Source: Pseudomonadota bacterium (GTDB lineage: Bacteria > Pseudomonadota > Gammaproteobacteria > Burkholderiales > Casimicrobiaceae). From it: 10,372 bases of DNA. Shown one piece after another: positions 1 to 6,800 of the stretch. Location of the stretch: NCBI GenBank assembly GCA_029571495.1, contig JAKPSO010000810.1, positions 1 to 10,372 on the forward strand, read 5' to 3'. Position 1 is the first letter of the stretch, and every line of letters starts with the position of its first letter. A model generated the notes under the pieces. That model had not been told where the DNA came from. It saw nothing but the letters and a program-made list of their open reading frames with translations, and ran no database searches. Made by a program: the position numbers and the translations under genes.

Positions 1-45
1 TCAACCGAAACCCACACAACGCGTACTGCGACCAAGGAGCTTGAT

Positions 46-477
46 TTGAAAACCATAACCCTAACACTCAAAGTTAATGCGCCCGACGATCTCTCAAACG
101 CCCAGATCGAACATGCGCTACGTCAAATTCTCGACGTCGGCCAAGCTGATGCTCGTGACACAACAGCCTCCGACGAGGAAGTAGATGCGGCTGCTGTCGC
201 TGCGACCCTCGAAATTGAGGTTTCAGCCCACTCCGAAGCCAGTCTCACGATCATTGTCGGAATCGAAGGAGGACTCGTGACCGGCGCGACTGCCGCGTTG
301 CCATGCACGGTCATTGTGGCTGACTACGACATGGTCGACTCTCCCGATTCCGGTGGTGCGCTCATACGGATGCCGCCAGATGAACGAGGCAATTTGTTCT
401 TGCCAATTGTTCACGATGCACTTGTCGATGCCGACGCAGTTAAGCGCGTACGTTCTGTCGTTATGGGAACGATCTAA
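46..477 (+). CDS. Small acidic hypothetical protein, 143 aa
   Basis: I do not recognise a characterised family. The start is a TTG at 46, chosen because a good Shine-Dalgarno (AAGGAG, 34-39) lies six bases upstream and no ATG fits. The N-terminus (KTITLTLKVNAPDDLS, residues 2-17) looks like a beta strand followed by a helix. An Asp/Glu/Ala-rich stretch spans residues 30-60. A strand-rich part follows with IEGGLVTGA (73-81) and PCTVIVADYD (86-95). From memory, a GG-V-x-x-x-x-A-x-P-V-x-V-x-D-Y-D pattern recurs in small plasmid and phage proteins of unknown function, so this could be a small accessory protein of the element. There is no signal peptide, membrane segment or catalytic motif. It is separated from the next gene by a palindrome and a terminator-like hairpin, so it probably ends an upstream operon. 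Confidence 0.75.
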   Translation: MKTITLTLKVNAPDDLSNAQIEHALRQILDVGQADARDTTASDEEVDAAAVAATLEIEVSAHSEASLTIIVGIEGGLVTGATAALPCTVIVADYDMVDSPDSGGALIRMPPDERGNLFLPIVHDALVDADAVKRVRSVVMGTI

Positions 478-492
478 CGAATTGTTCAGCTC

Positions 493-506
493 TGTCGAAT
501 TCGACA
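493..506. repeat. Perfect 14-bp palindrome TGTCGAATTCGACA
   Basis: The sequence equals its own reverse complement over 14 bases, with no loop, which suits a dimeric DNA-binding protein better than an RNA hairpin. It lies 16 bases after the stop codon at 477. Its half-sites GTCGAA and TTCGAC recur in the opposite order at 3551-3564. A function as an operator or a methylation target is inference only. Confidence 0.5.
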
Positions 507-532
507 CCTCTACCAGCTGAAAGGGTGCAAAC

Positions 533-563
533 AAAAAGTGGCCCACGAGAAATCGCGGGCCAC
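533..563 (-). terminator. Terminator-like hairpin, best in minus-strand direction
   Basis: GTGGCCC (538-544) pairs with GGGCCAC (557-563). An A/C mismatch and two further CG pairs extend the stem towards the loop. On the minus strand the stem is followed directly by TTTTT (the complement of AAAAA at 533-537), the form of an intrinsic terminator. On the plus strand it is followed only by ATTCC, so it would stop transcription from gene 46-477 less well. It may be bidirectional. Confidence 0.6.
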
Positions 564-612
564 ATTCCAGTTAGTCATCAACAGCATGCCTGCTGACGCG
601 GGAGATTGCGAC

Positions 613-641
613 TTGCACATTCGTCTCGCCGCTCATAAAAT
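613..641 (+). promoter_or_regulatory. Candidate sigma-70 promoter for the 916 gene
   Basis: TTGCAC (613-618) and TAAAAT (636-641) are separated by 17 bases, the ideal sigma-70 spacing. Transcription would begin near 648, just before the GCTGG hairpin at 660. The untranslated leader would then be about 270 bases, all of it hairpin-rich. Consensus matches this short occur by chance. The similar arrangement upstream of the second hairpin copy (8696-8724) adds support. Confidence 0.4.
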
Positions 642-655
642 CTGCTAAGTTGTAG

Positions 656-681
656 CCCCGCTGGTGGTTTAACCAGCATGT
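656..681 (+). repeat. GCTGG hairpin repeat, copy A
   Basis: GCTGGT (660-665), loop GGTTTA (666-671) and ACCAGC (672-677) form a perfect 6-bp hairpin. It is flanked by CCC before and ATG after. Copy B at 8792-8809 has the same loop and flanks, but its closing pair is A-T instead of T-A. This covariation argues for a selected RNA structure. In this copy the ATG right after the stem is followed at once by a TAG stop, so no small ORF starts here, unlike copy B. Confidence 0.7.
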
Positions 682-873
682 AGCGGTTCAGAGGAATCGC
701 TTCTCAAACACTTGAGAGAAGTTTCTCAGGTTGTGGCGTGTAGCGCATGTTTTGCCCACGCTCTTCACATCGCCTAATTTGCGTTTCAGACAAAACGCAG
801 AGACGGCGTTTTCAACAAATGCCGTGCGCCATTGGATCACCGATGGGACGCGCTTTGCATTTGCAGTTTCAAC
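682..873 (+). promoter_or_regulatory. Hairpin-rich leader upstream of the 916 gene
   Basis: No gene is supported in this part of the 478-915 gap. It carries successive hairpins. CTCAA/TTGAG lies at 703-716. TGCGTTT/AAACGCA lies at 780-799 with loop CAGACA. ACGGCGTTT/AAATGCCGT lies at 803-825, a 9-bp stem with one G-T pair and loop TCAAC. CCATTGG/CCGATGG lies at 829-846 with loop ATCA. The loop context GGATCACCG (834-842) is repeated exactly in the next hairpin (881-889). This density looks like a structured RNA leader and not spacer DNA. Confidence 0.5.
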
Positions 874-915
874 CCCTGCGGGATCACCGTAGGGTGGCTC
901 CGCGTCAGGAGCCCC
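874..915 (+). promoter_or_regulatory. Leader element L1 with ribosome-binding site in a hairpin
   Basis: CCCTGCGG (874-881) pairs with CCGTAGGG (887-894) around loop GATCA. The shared motif TGGCTCCGCGTC (895-906) follows. Within it GGCTCC (896-901) pairs with GGAGCC (908-913), which contains the Shine-Dalgarno AGGAG (907-911) for the ATG at 916. The ribosome-binding site would thus be largely closed in the folded RNA. The same plan is seen before the starts at 3794 and 8904. Confidence 0.6.
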
Positions 916-1551
916 ATGAAAACAATCTCGATACCTGCATTTGATTTCGCAGAGCTTTCCCCAAAGGCACAACGCCGAGTTCTCGATTCGATCCGCCAGA
1001 CTGAGCCGGATGCGGATTGGTACGTTGACACGCTGAATGATGTAAGTCGCATAGCTGCAATGCTCGGAATCCGTATTGACCGAGACAGCAAGAGCAAGTC
1101 TCTGAATATTCAGTTTTCTGGATTTTGGAGCCAAGGTGATGGAGCGTCGTTTACTGGACGTTACGCACACCATCCCAGCGCTCCTACGGAAATCCGAGAG
1201 TACGCGCCCAAGGACGCGGCGCTGCATCGCATTGCAGATCAGCTCAATGAACTTCAGAAGGCTAACGCCACTACGATCAAGGCGACTATTTCACGTAACC
1301 ATCACGTCCGATACGTACATGAAAACTCGGTGGATATTTCCGTGACTCGTGGCGACGACGATGAGCCAGTCTCCGCGCATATTGACGCTCAACTTTGCGA
1401 TCTTCTCCGCGACTTCATGCGCTGGATCTACAAGCAGCTCGAAACCGAGTATGAAAGCCTGACAAGTGACGAGCGACTCGCTGAGATCATAGATGCCAAC
1501 GAAATGGTGTTCTCTGTAACGGGAGAAAACCTCACTCGCTTCGCTCACTAA
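916..1551 (+). CDS. Phage/plasmid FSGFWSQGDGASF-family protein, 211 aa
   Basis: The protein carries FSGFWSQGDGASFTG (residues 67-81), a signature I recognise from a widespread family of phage and plasmid proteins of unknown role. Some database entries call the family 'antitoxin of toxin-antitoxin stability system', a label I would not rely on. The family layout is present in full: KTISIPAFDFAELSPKAQRR at the N-terminus (residues 2-21), DADWYVDTLND before the signature, and YKQLETEYESLTSDE...IIDANEMVF near the C-terminus (172-199). The ATG at 916 is chosen because AGGAG precedes it by four bases. The frame stays open back to a TTG at 832, but that start would place the L1 hairpin inside coding sequence. 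No partner toxin gene is adjacent. The protein is probably cytoplasmic: no signal or membrane segment is seen. Confidence 0.85.
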   Translation: MKTISIPAFDFAELSPKAQRRVLDSIRQTEPDADWYVDTLNDVSRIAAMLGIRIDRDSKSKSLNIQFSGFWSQGDGASFTGRYAHHPSAPTEIREYAPKDAALHRIADQLNELQKANATTIKATISRNHHVRYVHENSVDISVTRGDDDEPVSAHIDAQLCDLLRDFMRWIYKQLETEYESLTSDERLAEIIDANEMVFSVTGENLTRFAH

Positions 1552-1564
1552 CTCCAACCCTCAA

Positions 1565-1623
1565 ACCGAGCCTACGCGAACTTCGTGGCTCGGTCTACAC
1601 GCGGTCTAGCCGTTCAAATCAAT
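1565..1623 (+). promoter_or_regulatory. Leader element L2 before the GHKL gene
   Basis: ACCGAGCC (1565-1572) pairs perfectly with GGCTCGGT (1587-1594) around a 14-base loop. The 3' arm carries TGGCTCGGTC (1586-1595), matching the TGGCYC..GTC element of the other leaders. The ATG at 1624 follows 38 bases after the motif begins, as at 8904 (37). Unlike the others, no Shine-Dalgarno is visible before this ATG. The hairpin sits just after the stop at 1551 and lacks a T-run, so it is unlikely to be a plain terminator. Confidence 0.45.
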
Positions 1624-3498
1624 ATGACAACTACCAAAAATACAATCCGCGCCAGTGTCGATGAAGCCAAATTCTTCGCATCGGTCAAACACATTTTCTC
1701 TGGCAGCACTTCCTTCGTTGGTGAGTTGATGCAGAACGCACGGCGCGCGGGCGCGCAACGTGTTCACTTCGATCTCGATGAACAAACGAAGACGCTACGA
1801 GTAACCGACGATGGGACCGGCATCGAAGATTTTGCAAAACTACTTGAGTTCTGCGGCTCTGGCTGGGACGAAAAGATACAGGTCTCAGAAACTCCTTTTG
1901 GGATGGGTATGTACAGCGTCTACTTCGCGGGCGCGGCGACAACGATATGCTCAAGGGGGCAGCAGGTAACGATCAAAGTCGATGACCTGCTCACACGGCG
2001 CGCACTTAAAGTTGAGCCTAGCGAATGGAACTCCGCAGGAACGCTTGTCACTGTGCATGATGTTGACAAACAGATTCTGCTGCGCGACTCCCATCCGCGA
2101 GGTCGTCTGTTCCACGCACTTGAAAGCGCCGCAAAGGGATTTCCAATCGACGTAGGATTCAACGGCGACAGGCTCCCATTTCCTCACGCGGAGCGTGCGC
2201 TGTCGTCAGTCAACTCACCCGTTGGCCAGATCCATCTTGGGGACAGCCTACCGCGAAAGTACGTGGCCTACCTACAAGGTCTGCCAATCGGTACCGTCTC
2301 GTGCGCCAACACTCTCGGTCGTTGGGCCTTTCGCGACGATGACGTATGCGTTGTCCATCTCGACAACCATCAATTCAGTGCGCGAATGCCAGATCGTTCA
2401 AGTCTTTACGATGCTGAACTCCAATGTCAGCGCATCGATGCGGCGGTCGTGGATGCGCTCCGAGCCAAACTTGCTACCGAAAAGGAGCATGCCGTTGCGA
2501 CAGGTGACGACGCGGCCTTACGCAGATTCGTGAAAGATCGTTGGGACAAATGCATCGACCTAGGGGTTGCGAAACTACTGAACAACATCCCATATGCACC
2601 CAGCGCAAAGCTTTCTGCGGTCGATTGCGTTACCGCGACCACTCAACACGTTTGGACAAGTGCTCATTCGCATCGAGACGTGATTCCAGCCGACGAGTTG
2701 GTCTCTAATGACAAAATGTTGGCGGTCCGGAATGCCCCGTCAGATGCGGGCGATTACCCACGTGCCGCAGCAATGCTGACCGCGATGGCGGCGTTCAACA
2801 TTGTTAACGTTGATACCCGCGGACTTGACGAAGGACATTGGCTTTTCCAACTTCCGAACGCTGACGACATCGAAGTTCTCATACAACCTGTTTGCCCGAC
2901 GGGACACGAATTCAGTTTCTGGTGCAACACAGGTTACTTAGAAGCCATGATCGTCCGTGACTGTGCGGCCATCGATTTGAAACTCAAGTACCAGGATCTT
3001 GTTCATGCAATTGAACTCAAAGATCAATGGGTCGTGTGCGAGCACGCTCCAGACGGCAGCAAAATTACAGATGCAGACTGGGATTCGAAGCCCATCGAGG
3101 TGATTTGCTACGTTGCCGGGACGCTCAATTACGGGAATTTGCCTAGCGATGTTGGTCATGAATTTTCTCGGGAGCACACCGACTATGTCGAAGAGGACCG
3201 CGATGAAATGGCTGATCAGTTTCTTCGACAACTCCGAGCTATTCGGAACGAAACCTTGCGAGATACCATCGCGACGGCCTTGTCTGAGGCAGACTTGGTA
3301 CTCACCGAGGCTCATTCCTCGCAGCTCTGTCTTGTCGGCGTGAAGTCGCAGAAAGGCTCCAGCCACGAACGGATGGTCATCGATGCAAACAAGCGATTCT
3401 TCGCGGCGTTGCACCGTCTTCTGAAGCGAAACGGATATGACGTTCCCGCTGCTGCTCTGCAAACAGGCATGACAGCCGCGATGCTTGCCATCGAATAG
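1624..3498 (+). CDS. GHKL-fold ATPase (Hsp90/MutL/histidine-kinase type), 624 aa
   Basis: The N-terminal 110 residues hold the Bergerat ATP-binding motifs. The N box is ELMQNARRAGA (residues 34-44), with the Mg-binding Asn at 38. The G1 box is DDGTGI (62-67) and the G2 box GMGMYS (93-98). These predict ATP binding and probably hydrolysis, with ATP-driven conformational change as in Hsp90, MutL or MORC-type proteins. The remaining 500 or so residues match nothing I know: there is no histidine-kinase dimerisation helix or receiver domain, and no MutL endonuclease motif that I can see. A late segment (ATALSEADLVLTEAHSSQL) looks helical. I chose the ATG at 1624 over an in-frame GTG at 1585, because 1585 lies inside the L2 hairpin and has no ribosome-binding site. 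No Shine-Dalgarno is clear at 1624 either, so the start is the least certain part. The gene lies between the 916 gene and the methylase-helicase, with which it may share a role. Confidence 0.82.
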   Translation: MTTTKNTIRASVDEAKFFASVKHIFSGSTSFVGELMQNARRAGAQRVHFDLDEQTKTLRVTDDGTGIEDFAKLLEFCGSGWDEKIQVSETPFGMGMYSVYFAGAATTICSRGQQVTIKVDDLLTRRALKVEPSEWNSAGTLVTVHDVDKQILLRDSHPRGRLFHALESAAKGFPIDVGFNGDRLPFPHAERALSSVNSPVGQIHLGDSLPRKYVAYLQGLPIGTVSCANTLGRWAFRDDDVCVVHLDNHQFSARMPDRSSLYDAELQCQRIDAAVVDALRAKLATEKEHAVATGDDAALRRFVKDRWDKCIDLGVAKLLNNIPYAPSAKLSAVDCVTATTQHVWTSAHSHRDVIPADELVSNDKMLAVRNAPSDAGDYPRAAAMLTAMAAFNIVNVDTRGLDEGHWLFQLPNADDIEVLIQPVCPTGHEFSFWCNTGYLEAMIVRDCAAIDLKLKYQDLVHAIELKDQWVVCEHAPDGSKITDADWDSKPIEVICYVAGTLNYGNLPSDVGHEFSREHTDYVEEDRDEMADQFLRQLRAIRNETLRDTIATALSEADLVLTEAHSSQLCLVGVKSQKGSSHERMVIDANKRFFAALHRLLKRNGYDVPAAALQTGMTAAMLAIE

Positions 3499-3511
3499 TG
3501 ACCTGCACCGG

Positions 3512-3653
3512 GACGATCAGGAGCGCCAACAGTGTCTACTGATCGTCACGTTCGACTTGTCGAAAACAACCAGAAACAGCGCCCTACGTTCCTCCGGAAT
3601 GCAGGGCGACTGTCTAACCATGCGAGGCGTCTCTGCCTGTGGTTAGACAGTCG
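3512..3653 (+). promoter_or_regulatory. Cluster of three large hairpins after the GHKL gene
   Basis: GACGATCAG (3512-3520) pairs with CTGATCGTC (3539-3547), nine perfect pairs. CGCCCT at 3580 pairs with AGGGCG ending at 3608, and the stem continues through TTCC/GGAA to about 13 pairs with one mismatch. CGACTGTCTAACCA (3607-3620) pairs perfectly with TGGTTAGACAGTCG (3640-3653), 14 pairs, with AGGC/GCCT in the loop. The last two stems share bases 3607-3608. Only a weak GTTTTG follows, so termination is possible but not clear. A structured RNA or a DNA cruciform site are alternatives. Confidence 0.55.
3551..3564. repeat. Inverted repeat TTCGAC-TT-GTCGAA
   Basis: Two 6-base half-sites flank a TT spacer. 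The half-sites are those of the palindrome at 493-506 in swapped order. The short spacing suits a protein-binding site better than an RNA hairpin. It falls between the first two large hairpins of the cluster. Confidence 0.35.
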
Positions 3654-3665
3654 ATGTTTTGAGAA

Positions 3666-3758
3666 ACAGCTGTTGTAACACCCCCTGCGAAAGGGCTATT
3701 TCGCACGTATGTCTTCGTGACATCAATTAACCACCCGGACGGGCTATTCCCGTCCGGG
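3666..3758 (+). promoter_or_regulatory. Hairpin run in the methylase-helicase leader
   Basis: This part of the 3499-3846 gap has no gene. In order it holds the palindrome AACAGCTGTT (3666-3675), TGCGAAA/TTTCGCA (3686-3705), ATGTC/GACAT (3709-3723) and the strong stem CCCGGACGGG/CCCGTCCGGG (3734-3758, loop CTATT). GGGCTATT occurs in both 3693-3700 and 3741-3748. The last hairpin resembles GACGGG-CTTT-CCCGTC before the 8904 gene. I see no convincing promoter in this gap, so these genes may be read from upstream. Confidence 0.5.
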
Positions 3759-3760
3759 GA

Positions 3761-3804
3761 GTGGCTCGTCCTCTTTTCCCCAAAGGAGGGCTCATGGGAG
3801 CCAC
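3761..3804 (+). promoter_or_regulatory. Leader element L3 closing the ribosome-binding site
   Basis: The strong Shine-Dalgarno AAAGGAGG (3782-3789) pairs with CCTCTTTT (3770-3777) in an 8-bp stem with a CCCC loop. An outer stem, GTGGCTC (3761-3767) with GAGCCAC (3798-3804), encloses the ATG at 3794. A competing hairpin pairs GGCTC (3789-3793) with GAGCC (3798-3802) and leaves ATGG as the loop. So GAGCC can choose between two partners, which could switch the start codon between states. The shared motif TGGCTCGTC is at 3762-3770. Confidence 0.6.
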
Positions 3805-3850
3805 AGACTACACTCGCCATTCGGCGACGATCCAGCGAGGTACAGCGTGA
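3794..3850 (+). CDS. 18-aa leader ORF overlapping the methylase-helicase start
   Basis: The ORF begins with ATG four bases after a near-perfect Shine-Dalgarno, AAAGGAGG (3782-3789), the best in the window. It encodes MGATDYTRHSATIQRGTA and ends in TGA at 3848-3850. Its stop overlaps the GTG start of the methylase-helicase (3847) in a GTGA arrangement typical of translational coupling. The peptide resembles nothing I know. The likely role is regulatory: ribosomes loaded at 3794 would terminate on, and restart at, the long gene. The upstream hairpin (L3) can cover its ribosome-binding site, so control of this tiny ORF would set expression of the large protein. Chance is possible for so short an ORF, but the ribosome-binding site and exact overlap argue for use. 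Confidence 0.5.
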   Translation: MGATDYTRHSATIQRGTA

Positions 3851-6800
3851 AAGCACGTTGGACCTGTCCTACACAAGGCGACTTATTCGCTGAATGTAAC
3901 TTTCCTCTCACTGAGGTTGCCATTGCCGTCGCGGCAACAGTAAAGCCTCAAACAGCAAACTATTTGTGGCCACTGGATTATGAGTACCCCCAGTCGATAG
4001 ACGAGCGATTGCTCGCCAGCGCGGCGGCCGTAACAACACTCGCCAGTTTGGCGCAACACCATACTGCGGACCTCAGCGACGAACAACGACAAGTTCTGTC
4101 GAAGTTTTCTGGTTGGGGCGGCGTAACCAATGCTCTAAACTCCACGCGCTACTGGCGCTACGGGGAAGCGGGGCAAGCATTGCGATCCGCAGTCGGTGAG
4201 GAACGTTTTCACGAAGTCGAACAAGCTTCACTCACCTCCTACTTCACACCACCCTCTGTGGTGCGGGCTATGTGGGACGGGGTTCGGAAGCTCGGATTTA
4301 CTGGAGGCACAGTTCTCGACCCAGCCTCCGGGAGTGGCGCTTTTATCGGCATGTGTCCTGGTGATCTCATCGATCGCTGCAAGTTCACGCTCGTGGAAAA
4401 GGATCCAATATCGGCGGACATATGCAAGGCGCTCTACCCTGATGCCAAATGCCACAGTTCGGCGCTTGAGGATGTCAGGCTTCCGGAAAATTACTTTGAC
4501 CTTGTCATAGGCAACGTTCCCTTCGGAAACTTTTCAGTGTCTGACGGCGAGATGCGCTCGTTTCGCGGTCTCATCCACGACTACTTTTTTCTCAAAGCGT
4601 TACGAAAATGCCGCGAAGGCGGACTTATCGCGCTAATCACCACCGCCGGTAGTCTTGACAAGCAGTCGGGACGCGTCAGGCATGAAATTGCTTCACAGGC
4701 GAAATTATTGGGCGCAATACGACTGCCGAACTCGGTGTTCGATAGCGCCAGTGCATCTGTCACGACAGATGTAATCGTCCTGCAGAAACTACCACATCAC
4801 ATGTGCGATGCTGACGCAGCAATATGGACGCAATCTTGCGAGTGGGAAAACTCAGGTCTGTACATCAACCAATACTATCTCGAAAACCCTGACGCGGTTT
4901 TGGGGCAATTGGAAATCGAGAGCAGTCGCTATGGCCAAGGCGGTTTGCAATGCGTTGGGGGTGCGCCTTCACGTGTAGCGATCACTGAGTGCTTTGACCG
5001 CATGCCACGTTTGGTGAAGGCTGCAAAGCGTCCTGTAGTTGGTGAACAACTCATGGCAGACGAAACAGCGCCAGAAGGGAGCGTGCAACTACACGACGGT
5101 GTGCCTCACGTGGTCCGAAACGGAATGCTTGAGCGCATTGTTGTCAACGGCCGGCGTGCCAAGCGTCTCGTTGGACTTGTGGGCGTGCGTGCAGCGGCTC
5201 TCGACCTTATCCGCGGTCAAGTGGATTGCGAATTGACCGACACCGAGGTGGAAGCGATGCGATCGGGCCTCAACCGGGTCTACACCGCGTTCACTGCGGA
5301 GTTCGGGGCATTGTCCTCGCCTGCATGCCAAACGGCATTTGATGAAGATCCAAGCTACCCGCTGCTTCTTTCTCTTGAAATCGTTGATTCGGAAAACGAA
5401 ACTGTCACGAAAGCGCCAATCTTCACGGAACGAACCGCATGGGCTCGCAAACCGCGTACCCACGCTGACACACTCACTGATGCAGCGCTGATCGCGTTGG
5501 ATCAGACCGGCGAGGTAAGCGTTGAGCGAGTAGGTGCACTGATGGGCACTGACGAAGGTCAAACGATGCAAACGCTCCTGGCCGATGAAAATTACTTCCT
5601 CGACCCGGCGAGTAGTGCTGTGGTGCCCAGAGACGCATACTTGTCCGGCGACGTGCGCCAAAAGCTGCATCAAGCACTTGCGGCCTTTGATGTAGACGGC
5701 AAGTATGAAAAAAATGTGGCCGCTTTGCAGGCCGCTCTTCCTTCTGAGATAAGTCACGAAGACATCGTCGCACGTCTTGGTCAAGGATGGATTCCAAAGG
5801 AGTACATCGAAGAGTTCATTACGTGGGTGTCCCAACGTAAAGTTTCAGTCGTGCACGTCCCGGATGCAGCCTATTACCAGCTCGCAGACACGCGATACGC
5901 GCCAACAGTAGGGCCCGACTGGGGCACTGGACGTGTGTCCTTTTACTCTCTCGTCGAAAAAGGTCTGAACCAACAGGTGCCGGATGTCTACGACACTCAC
6001 CCCGATGGTCGGCGTGTCATTAACCAGGACGAGACGATTGCAGCTCGCGACCGCCTCGACTACATTCAGGAGCAGTTCAGTCAATGGCTCTGGAGTGACG
6101 AGACACGTCGCAAGCGGCTTGGTGCGATCTACAACAACACGTACAACTGCTTTGTGGATCGCGTGTTCGACGGCAATCACCTGACCTTCCCCGGAATGTC
6201 GGATGTCTACGAGCCTCGCAGTAATCAACGTAACGCAGTGTGGCGCGGATTGCAGACCGGCACGATGATGCTCGCGCACTTCGTCGGATCCGGAAAAACA
6301 CTCACCCTTGCCGCAACTACGATGGAGAAAAAGCGGCTGGGCCAGTGGAACAAACCACTGATCGCAGTGCAAAACAGCACACTCCTGCAGTTCACCGCGG
6401 AGTTCTTGCGCGTGTATCCGCACGCCCGAGTACTGATGATGGGACGCGACGATATGACTAAGGAGGCGCGAAAGCGCTTCGTGGCCAAAATCGCAACCCA
6501 CAACTGGGACGCGATCATCGTTCCTCACTCGGTGTTTGATCGCATTGCGGTTTATCCTGAAACTATTCTGGCGTACGTCGAAAGTCTGATCGCGCCGTTG
6601 GAAGACGCGCGCGACGCTTGCTCCGACGGACTAGAGCGACGGGTCATCTCGCAGCAAATTGAATCCCTGCGAACAAAAATCAGGGGGTTGGCGAATGAGC
6701 GCAACAAAGATGACACGATCTACTTCGAAGAGCTTGGCGTTGACGGCTTAGTGATTGACGAAGCTCAGGCGTACAAGAACTTGTACGTTCACACAAAAAT

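Noticed and set aside
586..648. 20-codon ORF after the minus-strand terminator
   Set aside because: There is no ribosome-binding site before its ATG and it overlaps the promoter candidate at 613-641.
832..915. TTG start at 832 for the 916 gene
   Set aside because: The extension would be encoded by leader hairpins. The family N-terminus begins at KTISIPAF, and AGGAG sits before ATG 916.
688..1227. Minus-strand open frame of 179 codons
   Set aside because: It covers the structured leader and the FSGFWSQGDGASF gene on the other strand. The protein is rich in Arg and Cys with no recognisable domain, as expected for an antisense shadow.
3607..3653. Perfect 14-bp stem as an ordinary intrinsic terminator
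   Set aside because: The loop is 19 bases, and only a GTTTTG follows four bases after the stem, so I list it as part of a structured cluster instead.
5089..5835. Minus-strand open frame of 248 codons, with similar ones at 5845-6528 and 7795-8274
   Set aside because: All lie opposite the methylase-helicase, whose motifs and family features run through these regions. The antisense proteins look random.
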